Shown: in pieces, positions 1 to 6,041 of the stretch
Layout: the number at the start of each line of letters is the position of its first letter
Numbering within the stretch: the first letter of the stretch is position 1
Assembly: GCA_043749225.1 (NCBI GenBank)
Contig: JAYVEP010000073.1
Location: 1-14,239 of the forward strand
DNA: 14,239 nt
Direction: 5' to 3'
Source of the DNA: JANXUC01 sp043749225
GTDB lineage: Bacteria; Acidobacteriota; Terriglobia; Terriglobales; Acidobacteriaceae
Notes under the pieces: model-generated
The model's input: only the letters and a program-made list of their open reading frames with translations
Database searches by the model: none
What the model was told of the DNA's origin: nothing
Translations under genes and position numbers: made by a program

Positions 1-496
1 CGCCGATGTTCACCAGCGTGTAGTAAATGGAATAGCCAATCGAGCGCGCACTCTCCTTTGAGGCACGCGCCGTAGTGCCGACGATGCTCGGCTTGACCAG
101 CGCAACTCCTAGCGCTGGAAGCATGAGCACCACCGTCACCAATAGGGTTAGCGGTACGGCATTACGAACCGGGGCGATCCAATTCGATTTCAGCGAGCCG
201 AGTACAAAATAAGACAAACTCAGAATGAAATAAGCCAGGGAGAGGGCTCGCCGAAAGCCGAGCCGATCAGCCAGCGTTCCACCGAACGCGGCTAGAAACC
301 AGACAAGTCCCCCAAACAGCCCAGCTAGGCTGGCCGCTTTCTCAATATCAAAATTTAGAGTTTCGTGTAAATACCGCGCCAACGAAGCAAACGCGGCGTA
401 GTAAGAGAGCCGCTCAAACAACTCGGTGATGTTCGCGACCCAGAACGGGCGCTCGAACCCGGTTTTTATCTCGTGCCACTGTTCGGAAATATTCAC
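1..496 (-). CDS. POT/PTR2-family proton-coupled peptide transporter (MFS), partial at window edge
   Basis: This is the N-terminal ~165 residues of a membrane transporter whose 3' end lies beyond base 1. The start is a GTG at 494-496, preceded by AGAGGA six bases upstream; I found it by reading the minus strand. The protein begins VNISEQWHEIKTGFERPFW. The NITELFERLSYYAAFASLARYL segment near residue 17 matches the POT-family first-helix signature (NxxERxSYYG), though the usual Gly/Arg there are replaced. The GGTLADRLGFRRAL loop is the MFS cytoplasmic motif between helices 2 and 3. The last part, with KESARSIGYSIYYTLVNIG, matches the POT motif around helix 5. Family members import di- and tripeptides with protons across the inner membrane. 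Exact substrate cannot be read from the fragment. The gene follows yggU in the same direction after a 93-base gap that contains a hairpin repeat. Confidence 0.82.
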   Translation of the reverse strand, partial: MNISEQWHEIKTGFERPFWVANITELFERLSYYAAFASLARYLHETLNFDIEKAASLAGLFGGLVWFLAAFGGTLADRLGFRRALSLAYFILSLSYFVLGSLKSNWIAPVRNAVPLTLLVTVVLMLPALGVALVKPSIVGTTARASKESARSIGYSIYYTLVNIG

Positions 497-551
497 GGAG
501 AATCCTCTGAAAACCCGCCGAAAGTCGGCTGAACTTCTTTGCTCGATGGTT

Positions 552-579
552 ATTCCGAAGGGCTTCGACCCTGAGGAAT
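552..579. repeat. Short interspersed palindrome with tandem G-A mismatches
   Basis: The arms ATTCC (552-556) and GGAAT (575-579) pair perfectly. AGGG (559-562) and CCCT (569-572) also pair, around the loop CTTCGA. The two stems are separated by a GA/GA internal mismatch on the plus strand. The sequence resembles the 'CCGAAGG...CCTGAGGAATCTGCT' type of intergenic repeat I associate with acidobacterial genomes; that association is from memory. It lies between the stop of the DUF167 gene and the start of the POT transporter, so it could also act as a transcript-end structure, but there is no U-tract. Confidence 0.5.
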
Positions 580-589
580 CTGCTATTGC

Positions 590-883
590 TTATCCGAGTG
601 CTTGAAGCCGCGTCCGCACTTCTTCAGCGGACAGCCCAGCCACTCGAATCACTTTATTTCGGCTGCTGTGGCCCGCCGCAATACTAACGGAGGCGCGGGA
701 TAGATTCAAAGCTTTCGCAAAGAATTCGATACAGGCCTCGTTGGCCCGTCCGTCGAGCGGAGGCGCGGTAAGAGCGACTTTCAGCGCATTCCCAAGTTCA
801 CCCGTAATGGCGTCTTTCTTGGCGCGAGGGTGGACTTTGATGGCGAAGGTCGTACCCGCAGGTGCGTCGTGGATCGGGATCAT
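590..883 (-). CDS. DUF167 / YggU-family protein
   Basis: This 97-residue protein matches the DUF167 (YggU) family over its full length. The recognisable blocks are FAIKVHPRAKKDAI near residues 13-26, the central LKVALTAPPLDGRANEACIEFFAKAL near residues 34-59, and the AGHSSRNKVIRVAGL segment near 69-83. The family is a small alpha/beta fold of unproven molecular function. It is often encoded near yggS and yggT, which fits the neighbour here. The ATG at 881-883 sits directly against a palindromic repeat, so there is no Shine-Dalgarno sequence (AAATTCCCTT precedes the ATG). Translation may be leaderless or coupled to the upstream gene, or expression may be weak. Identification is confident; function is unknown. 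Confidence 0.9.
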   Translation of the reverse strand: MIPIHDAPAGTTFAIKVHPRAKKDAITGELGNALKVALTAPPLDGRANEACIEFFAKALNLSRASVSIAAGHSSRNKVIRVAGLSAEEVRTRLQALG

Positions 884-888
884 AAGGG

Positions 889-1000
889 AATTTGTGATTT
901 TGCGATTTGTGATTTTGTGATTTCAAAACGTCTGAGCTCTAAGCTTCCGGCCTTGATCTTTAGTTCACAATTACAATCACCAATCACCAAATCACAAATT
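889..1000. repeat. TTTGTGATTT intergenic repeat element, copy 1
   Basis: The element is bounded by perfect 12-base inverted termini, AATTTGTGATTT (889-900) and AAATCACAAATT (989-1000). On the left TTTGTGATTT occurs three times (891-900, 906-915, 914-923). On the right AATCAC occurs three times (975-980, 982-987, 990-995). It fills the whole gap between yggS and the DUF167 gene, and its right arm contains the yggS stop codon (992-994). GCGATTTGTGATTT (902-915) occurs again exactly at 5951-5964. Confidence 0.75.
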
Positions 1001-1699
1001 GTAAGATCGTGTTCCGAAAACTCCTGTTCCGACGCGCACGCAGGTTGATTCTTCTTCGATGGCAATTTCGAAGTCATGCGACATGCCCATCGACAGAACA
1101 TTCAGCGTAAGGCCAGGTGGCTTTCGCAGTTGGATTGAATCGCGCAATTCGCGCAGCTTTCGGAAATACGGACGCGCTTCTTCCGGATTTTCGGCAAAGG
1201 GCGGAATCGTCATCAGCCCGCGAATTTCTAGATGCTCAAGCCGGGGAGCGGCCTGCAACACCTGCTCCAACTCAGATGAGCCGGGAGCCAATCCGCTCTT
1301 GGCAGACTCTCCGCCGATGTTGATCTCGATGAGAACGCTGAGCTTTCTTCCAACTGCCGCAGCCTCCGAATCCAGCCTTTCTGCCAGCTTCAACGAATCG
1401 ACCGAATCTACGGCATGGAAAAGTTCAGCTGCTTTGTTCGCCTTGTTCGATTGTAGATGCCCAATCAGATGCCACGCAGCGTCATGCAGATCAGTCAACG
1501 CTTCCGATTTCCCCGCAAACTCCTGCACCCGATTCTCGCCAAACACTCGAATTCCAGCTGCGTAGGCTTCGCGGATCGCGTCCGCTGGGAATGATTTGCT
1601 GACGCCCATCAGGACAACGTCTTCTGCGCTTCGTCCAGCACGACGAGACGCGGCTGCAATACGTTCCCGGACAAGAGCAACATTTTGGGCAATCGACAT
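992..1699 (-). CDS. yggS: YggS/PLPBP-family pyridoxal-phosphate-binding protein
   Basis: This is the PLP homeostasis protein of the YggS (PLPBP) family, a soluble alanine-racemase-fold protein that binds PLP but has no established catalytic activity. From the chosen ATG at 1697-1699 it is 235 residues. The PLP lysine is Lys35 in VLMGVSKSFP, followed by AGIRVFGENRVQEF, then WHLIGHLQSNKA, IRGLMTIPP and the phosphate-binding LSMGMSHDFEIAI...VRVGTGVFG. Family members usually read GST or GAT where this one reads EST before CVRVG. I prefer this start because it gives the normal family N-terminus MSIAQNV. The ORF extends 11 codons further upstream (1732), but those codons lie inside a palindromic repeat. 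The C-terminal YNL and the stop codon are encoded by another repeat. The gene sits between OPT and yggU genes on the same strand. Confidence 0.92.
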   Translation of the reverse strand: MSIAQNVALVRERIAAASRRAGRSAEDVVLMGVSKSFPADAIREAYAAGIRVFGENRVQEFAGKSEALTDLHDAAWHLIGHLQSNKANKAAELFHAVDSVDSLKLAERLDSEAAAVGRKLSVLIEINIGGESAKSGLAPGSSELEQVLQAAPRLEHLEIRGLMTIPPFAENPEEARPYFRKLRELRDSIQLRKPPGLTLNVLSMGMSHDFEIAIEEESTCVRVGTGVFGTRSYNL

Positions 1700-1718
1700 A
1701 CTGATGAAGGCAAAAGAA

Positions 1719-1782
1719 AACCACGGAGGCATTCAAACGCGGAGGAAGTGGAAGTTCTCCGTGCCAGAGTGTCGCCGTGGTT
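1719..1782. repeat. Nested palindromic repeat of the CCACGGAGGCA type
   Basis: The outer arms AACCACGG (1719-1726) and CCGTGGTT (1775-1782) are perfect. They continue with imperfect pairing (11 of 13 positions). An inner pair CGGAG (1740-1744) and CTCCG (1757-1761) nests inside. The sequence resembles the 'AACCACGGAGACACGGAG' intergenic repeats I recall from acidobacterial and related genomes. It fills the gap between the OPT gene and yggS. Confidence 0.6.
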
Positions 1783-1786
1783 AAGA

Positions 1787-3838
1787 TTACATCATCGCGG
1801 TCGGCGGAGCGGGTTCGTCTGGACTTCCCGCGCTGGAGAGCGGGAGGCGGATCATGAGCATGGCCAATCCGACCATCACGACCAATCCAAAAAAGTAGGA
1901 AGGGTTGGCAAAAATTTGTGGCCGCGCCCATGCTGGAGCAAACTGCAACCCCGCCCAAAGCAGGCCCAGTACGGCCTCTCCGGCGATTAATCCCGAAGAA
2001 GTCAGCACGCCAGCATTTTCGATGCGAGCCATCTGCGCGGAATTGTATCCGCGACGTTTTGCCAGCCAATCTCCCAGCGAACGGAACACGCCGCCCAGAA
2101 AGATCGCTGCCGTTGTTTCAAAAGGCAGATACATTCCGACGGCTACAAGCATAGGACTTTTCACCTGGAGCATGATCATCGCCACGCCCATGAAAATGCC
2201 AACGACCACCAACGGCCAAGGCATATCGCCACCGACGATGCCCAATGCCAGGGTCGCCATCAGGCCGGCTTGCGGAGCCGGAAGTTGCCGGTCGCCAAAG
2301 CCAATTCCGCCCGCCTTAATGTTCGCTTCATGCAGCAGCATGAGGGGGAAGTACATGACCAGACTGGCAACGACTACTGCGATAAGCTCCACGATCTGAA
2401 TATTTCTGGGAGTTCCTCCTAAGATGTAGCCGACTTTGAAATCCTGCAATAACTCGCCCGCGACAGCTGCGGAAACGCAAACTACTGCGGCAACTCCCAA
2501 CACCGCCGTTACTCCCGATATTCCCGAAACGCCCAGAGACACCATCAGCAATGCCGCGATGATCAACGTCGAAAGTGTTAGCCCGGAAATCGGATTGTTG
2601 GAAGATCCAATCATGCCGACCAGGCTCCCGGAGACGGTCGAGAAGAAGAAGCCGACAATGATCATCACGACGGCAGCCAAAATTGCTGGCCAAAGCAGTC
2701 CGGACAGGTGCACATAAAGAAAGCACATGGCGATGAACATCACGAAAATCAATCCGAAGACCGTCTTTGAACTCATGTAGCGTTCGGTACGGGCCAATCC
2801 GGCCTGCTGTTCCGGTGTCTGCCACAGATCCGCAAATGCCTTTTTGAGTCCGACCGTCAGGCTATTCCGCATCTTGAACAAAGTATATGCAGCACCGACA
2901 AGCATACCGCCCACGGCGATTGGGCGCACAATATAGCGCCAAACGGCTGCCGCCATCCCGGCCCAGTTCTCAGGGGTGTCGGCGGGTAAATAGACCCGAA
3001 GCTGTGGCCCTAAGAAAAACATGAGCAACGGAACCATGAGTCCCCATGCCAGAACGCCTCCCGCGAACTGGAGAGCCGCTAGCCGCAATCCAATGATGTA
3101 GCCGACTCCCAGATAAGCCGGACTCACGCTAGGTGCTGCGACCATGCTCATTCCGCCCGCGCCCACAATGTGGTCGCTGCCGACCGCACCGAGGCGAACC
3201 TGACTCCGACCCAAATTCCCGACATTAAAGTGGAAGTCTTGATCGGCCGCGAACAGGCCGAAGCGGCCCAACATAAAAACTAGGCCGCCGACGCCTATGT
3301 TCCAAAAAAGGTATTTCGCCGCTTCCGCTCCACGCTGACCCGCCTTGTGGATTTCGGAGGCCGCCACCGACTCTGGAAAAGGAAGCTCCGGGTCTTCCAC
3401 CATGACTCGTCGCACGAGCGAAACAAAGAGAACCCCAAGAATACTACCGACAGTCATCAGGGCGGTGGCTTTCCAGTACGCGTCGGCGGGCCGGAACGAA
3501 GGCCATGCTTTCGCTATGAGAAATGCAGGAATCGTGAAGATCGCACCCGCTGCCACAGATTCGCCGATTGAGCCGGCAGTACGCGCAATGTTTTCTTCCA
3601 ACAATGTACCTTTCCAGGCTCGAAGCACCGCCATGGAAATAACCGCTGCGGGATAGGTCGCCGCGATCGTGATGCCTGCCCGAAGACCCAAGTAGGCGTT
3701 GGCCGCACCTAAAATCACGCACATAAATAGGCCCAGAAGGACGGCCCGGAGCGTGAATTCCTTCATCTCCATATTTTCTGGTACGAAGGGTCGAAACTTC
3801 GTCCCGGTATTCCCATTCGGCGCATTATCGGTCGTCAT
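1787..3838 (-). CDS. OPT-family oligopeptide transporter
   Basis: This 683-residue polytopic inner-membrane protein matches the bacterial OPT family, which is unrelated to the POT family. It has many long hydrophobic segments typical of a 14-16-helix carrier. It begins with a polar N-terminus (about 25 residues), then FTLRAVLLGLFMCVILGAANAYLGLRAGITIAATYPAAVIS. A family hallmark is the NNPISGLTL motif at about residues 414-422. SIGESVAAGAIFTIPAF and LPFPESVAASEIHKAG are also characteristic. OPT carriers import oligopeptides or, in some lineages, metal-chelator complexes, driven by protons; the substrate here is not determined. The ATG at 3836-3838 has AGGA nine bases upstream. The gene is first in a same-strand run with yggS, yggU and a POT transporter, although each gap contains a repeat that could interrupt transcription. 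Length is normal for the family. Confidence 0.92.
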   Translation of the reverse strand: MTTDNAPNGNTGTKFRPFVPENMEMKEFTLRAVLLGLFMCVILGAANAYLGLRAGITIAATYPAAVISMAVLRAWKGTLLEENIARTAGSIGESVAAGAIFTIPAFLIAKAWPSFRPADAYWKATALMTVGSILGVLFVSLVRRVMVEDPELPFPESVAASEIHKAGQRGAEAAKYLFWNIGVGGLVFMLGRFGLFAADQDFHFNVGNLGRSQVRLGAVGSDHIVGAGGMSMVAAPSVSPAYLGVGYIIGLRLAALQFAGGVLAWGLMVPLLMFFLGPQLRVYLPADTPENWAGMAAAVWRYIVRPIAVGGMLVGAAYTLFKMRNSLTVGLKKAFADLWQTPEQQAGLARTERYMSSKTVFGLIFVMFIAMCFLYVHLSGLLWPAILAAVVMIIVGFFFSTVSGSLVGMIGSSNNPISGLTLSTLIIAALLMVSLGVSGISGVTAVLGVAAVVCVSAAVAGELLQDFKVGYILGGTPRNIQIVELIAVVVASLVMYFPLMLLHEANIKAGGIGFGDRQLPAPQAGLMATLALGIVGGDMPWPLVVVGIFMGVAMIMLQVKSPMLVAVGMYLPFETTAAIFLGGVFRSLGDWLAKRRGYNSAQMARIENAGVLTSSGLIAGEAVLGLLWAGLQFAPAWARPQIFANPSYFFGLVVMVGLAMLMIRLPLSSAGSPDEPAPPTAMM

Positions 3839-3885
3839 TCGGCTAAGTCCTCGTGTCTGAATAGTTTCTAGGCCAAAGCGCGCAC

Positions 3886-3913
3886 GTTATCACGGGGCAC
3901 GATGGTTTTACAA
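3886..3913 (-). promoter_or_regulatory. Candidate promoter for the OPT gene
   Basis: On the minus strand TTGTAA (3908-3913) and GATAAC (3886-3891) are separated by 16 bases and each match the sigma70 consensus at four of six positions. They lie about 50 bases upstream of the OPT start. This is a weak match by eye only. Confidence 0.3.
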
Positions 3914-3918
3914 GCCCA

Positions 3919-4009
3919 TTGACCTTTTGGGCACTGTTCTAAATATTTATGTTTTCTGACAACTTCCCAGCCCATGGCGTGTTATGAAAAGGAAAGCGAT
4001 TTACTTTCC
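3919..4009 (+). promoter_or_regulatory. AT-rich upstream region and leader hairpin of the zinc-ribbon gene
   Basis: The gap between the OPT start and the zinc-ribbon gene (3839-4038) contains TTGACC at 3919-3924, a good -35 match, followed by the AT-rich stretch TCTAAATATTTATG. No well-spaced -10 stands out. A perfect 6-base stem GGAAAG (3991-3996) / CTTTCC (4004-4009) with loop CGATTTA lies about 30 bases before the start at 4039. Its role is unknown. Confidence 0.3.
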
Positions 4010-4038
4010 GCGCGGGTTCCAACCCCCTCGCTCCCGGG

Positions 4039-4260
4039 ATGTCTACTATGCTCTCGTTTGTTTGTCACGATTGCAGCTTCAGAAGAGCACATCCTTCCCA
4101 CACGCGATCCCTGCTTGAGCGCTGGGTGTTACCACTCATTTTGGTTCGACCGGTTCGCTGTCTGCGTTGCTACCGACGCCAATACGTGAATATCTTTTGC
4201 AGGGTTCAGGACCGGCCGCAACCTCGGCCCCCTGCGCCTTCCGGCAAACTTGCTGCCTGA
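4039..4260 (+). CDS. Small four-cysteine zinc-ribbon protein
   Basis: This 73-residue product begins MSTMLSFVCHDC. Cys9-x-x-Cys12 and Cys41-x-x-Cys44 form a classic zinc-ribbon pair of knuckles. Between them is a basic segment (RRAHPSHTR) and a short hydrophobic stretch, LLERWVLPLILVRPVRC. The pattern C-x2-C, RR, R-x2-E-R, hydrophobic core, RPxRC-x2-C-xRR is one I recognise from small uncharacterised proteins of acidobacteria; that recognition is from memory. The last ~24 residues are proline-rich and look poorly conserved. An alternative start is Met4 (4048), with GGGATG just upstream. The gene is alone between the OPT gene, which is divergent, and comF, 147 bases downstream. Function is unknown; nucleic-acid binding or a membrane-associated role are both possible. 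Confidence 0.68.
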   Translation: MSTMLSFVCHDCSFRRAHPSHTRSLLERWVLPLILVRPVRCLRCYRRQYVNIFCRVQDRPQPRPPAPSGKLAA

Positions 4261-4294
4261 TTTGGTCCTCGCCAACAAGTTCCGAGTTGGTGCG

Positions 4295-4324
4295 TTGCAC
4301 AGGTGCGACTGCTGCCGCTATACT
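4295..4324 (+). promoter_or_regulatory. Candidate promoter for comF-HNH
   Basis: TATACT (4319-4324) matches five of six positions of the -10 consensus. TTGCAC (4295-4300) lies 18 bases upstream. Transcription would begin near 4331, which excludes the GTG at 4303 as the comF start and supports the ATG at 4408. The region 4261-4407 contains no other feature I can support. Confidence 0.4.
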
Positions 4325-4407
4325 CAGCTCAGGTAGCAAGTCCAGGCCGCAGGGCTGGCGAGCAGGAGGTCGTCTTCAGCAGTAGAAGCGACGAAACTCG
4401 GTCTACC

Positions 4408-5277
4408 ATGTCGGGCCGCTCAGGTTCATGGCCGACTGTTGCAGCGTGGCTGCGCCCTTTTGCAAACGGCATTTTCGCTCTTCTCGTTCCAGCCAACTGC
4501 CGCATCTGCAGCCAGCCGCTTCTTCAGGCTTCCCGTTTGCCCGTTTGCCAGCCGTGCCGGGATTGTGTTGAACCCATCGAGGGATCTCTGTGCCCTGTCT
4601 GTGGCGAAAGACTCCTTTCGTTTTGCCCAACGGCATTTTCACTGTCGGATGCGGACGCGGAAGCGGCGATATGCGGTCTGTGCCGCCGCGCTCTGCCGCC
4701 TTACGTACAGGCGGCGGCCTACGGAACTTTTGAGCAGGCGTTGCGCTCGACCATCCACTTGCTGAAGTATGACCGGGTGATGCCGGCTGCTGATTTTCTG
4801 GGCCTGAAGTTAGGTGTTGCGATGGCGAAGCTGCGCGTATCGAACGCCAATGCCGTCGATGGAGACTCGTGGCTGGTTGTTCCGGTTCCACTGCATTCGA
4901 GCAAGCTGCGCCAGCGTGGATTCAACCAAGCCGAACTGATTGCCCGCGCGGCTCTGCGCAATGCTGTGTGGCGGCACCTGCAATTGGAGACGCGAGTGCT
5001 CGCGCGTCACCGGGAGACCGTTTCGCAAGCGGGCCTTACACGCCACCAGCGCCGACAAAACATTCGCGGAGCGTTTCGAGTGCGAAAGCCCGACGCGGTC
5101 AAAGGCAGGGATATTTTGCTGGTCGATGATGTTTTCACCACCGGAGCAACAGTTTCTGAATGTGCTCGCGTTCTGTTGCGAGCGGGGGCTCACAGCGTGC
5201 TAATAGCCACGGTTGCGCGTGCGTTGAAGGCGGAGCGGGTTTTGCATCCAGTGCTGGCAGTGGAAGCGGCAGCATAG
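4408..5277 (+). CDS. comF: ComF family phosphoribosyltransferase-like protein
   Basis: This 289-residue protein has the ComF layout. Near the N-terminus a zinc-binding region carries CxxC knuckles at Cys31/Cys34, Cys47/Cys50 and Cys62/Cys65, with a further CGLC pair. A type I phosphoribosyltransferase domain follows, ending with the PRPP loop DILLVDDVFTTGAT (Asp235 to Thr248). VPVPLHSSKLRQRGFNQAELIA is the family's conserved flexible-loop segment. ComF (GntX/ComFC) proteins are cytoplasmic and are needed for DNA uptake in naturally competent bacteria; the exact biochemical role is not settled. The reading frame is open back to a GTG at 4303. I start at 4408 because the extra residues are unlike the family and a likely promoter overlaps them. 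The HNH gene follows after 19 bases, so the two are probably co-transcribed. Confidence 0.88.
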   Translation: MSGRSGSWPTVAAWLRPFANGIFALLVPANCRICSQPLLQASRLPVCQPCRDCVEPIEGSLCPVCGERLLSFCPTAFSLSDADAEAAICGLCRRALPPYVQAAAYGTFEQALRSTIHLLKYDRVMPAADFLGLKLGVAMAKLRVSNANAVDGDSWLVVPVPLHSSKLRQRGFNQAELIARAALRNAVWRHLQLETRVLARHRETVSQAGLTRHQRRQNIRGAFRVRKPDAVKGRDILLVDDVFTTGATVSECARVLLRAGAHSVLIATVARALKAERVLHPVLAVEAAA

Positions 5278-5296
5278 TCGTAAGAGGGTTGGGAAA

Positions 5297-5896
5297 ATGT
5301 CATTGCGAATGAACAACTCGATTAGCTCACAGGGAAGTGGCCACGCGCGCCCCGAGGCGGTGGTTTATCACGAGCCACGCATGCCGTTGCACGCGCCTGT
5401 TCTGGTACTCAACGCTTCTTATGAGCCGATCAACGTGTGTGCGGCGCGACGCGCCATCATTCTTGTTTTGAAGGGCGTAGCGCGCGCAGAGGAAGAAAAC
5501 GGCAACTATATGCATGCCGCTCGCGTGGCAATGCGTATTCCGTCTGTGATTCGCCTGCTGGAGTATCGTCGCATCCCGCATCAGACGCGAGCGCTTTCCC
5601 GCAAGAATATTCTCTTGCGAGATCGGAACACATGCCAGTATTGCGGAACCATTTTAGGGGCAAGTGACCTGACTCTCGACCACGTCCTACCGCGGTCGCG
5701 CGGTGGTGCGTCCTCGTGGGAAAATCTTGTTGCTTGCTGCCACGGATGCAATCGTCGCAAAGGCAATCAGCTCCCGCATGAGGCCAACATGAAATTGTTT
5801 CGTGAGCCACGCTCGTTCAATTTACATACCAGCCGTCACATCATGCGCATGATGGGGCACTCGGACGATAAGTGGCGGAAGTATTTGTTTTACTGA
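5297..5896 (+). CDS. HNH endonuclease
   Basis: This 199-residue protein carries a complete HNH nuclease domain in its C-terminal half. Zinc cysteines lie at CQYCG (113/116) and CCHGCN (148/151). The catalytic core is LDHVLPRSRGG (Asp128, His129), WENL (Asn143) and CNRRKGN (Asn152). The N-terminal ~75 residues (VLVLNASYEPINVCAARRAI, then VIRLLEYRRIP) are the usual extension of a widespread bacterial HNH family whose members cut DNA but whose cellular role is not established. The start ATG is preceded by AGAGGG at a good distance; Met5 (5309) is an alternative. It lies 19 bases after comF, suggesting a shared transcript and perhaps a link to incoming DNA, which is inference. No restriction-modification partner is visible. 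Confidence 0.92.
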   Translation: MSLRMNNSISSQGSGHARPEAVVYHEPRMPLHAPVLVLNASYEPINVCAARRAIILVLKGVARAEEENGNYMHAARVAMRIPSVIRLLEYRRIPHQTRALSRKNILLRDRNTCQYCGTILGASDLTLDHVLPRSRGGASSWENLVACCHGCNRRKGNQLPHEANMKLFREPRSFNLHTSRHIMRMMGHSDDKWRKYLFY

Positions 5897-5897
5897 T

Positions 5898-5914
5898 CTC
5901 TTCTGACTGAGGAG
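5898..5914 (+). terminator. Weak hairpin after the HNH gene
   Basis: CTCTTC (5898-5903) and GAGGAG (5909-5914) form a six-pair stem, including one U-G wobble, with loop TGACT. It starts one base after the HNH stop. There is no U-run, so intrinsic termination is doubtful. Confidence 0.25.
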
Positions 5915-5950
5915 TGATTCGCAATCTGAGATGGCCGTGCATCACTAGCG

Positions 5951-6041
5951 GCGATTTGTGATTTGGCGGGCTGTGTTTCGTAGTTTCAAGAAGCTTGCAA
6001 GGCAGCTTGGAATGACGGATCACAATCTCGCAATCACAGAT
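5951..6041. repeat. TTTGTGATTT intergenic repeat element, copy 2
   Basis: GCGATTTGTGATTT (5951-5964) is identical to 902-915. The left terminus ATTTGTGATT (5954-5963) is matched by an inverted right terminus AATCACAGAT (6032-6041) with one mismatch. The interior differs from copy 1, but both contain a TTTCAA...AAGCTT section and a right flank rich in AATC/CAC words. The element ends directly against the stop codon of the neighbouring LolA-like gene (6042-6044). Confidence 0.65.

Noticed and set aside
891..923. Tandem TTTGTGATTT units as a CRISPR-like or iteron array
   Set aside because: Units are ten bases, unevenly spaced (15 and 8 bases) and part of an inverted element, with no spacers, cas genes or replication genes.
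1700..1732. Upstream start for yggS at 1732
   Set aside because: The extra codons come from a palindromic repeat, and Met at 1699 gives the normal family N-terminus.
4303..4407. N-terminal extension of comF from a GTG at 4303
   Set aside because: The added residues do not resemble the family, and a plausible promoter overlaps them.
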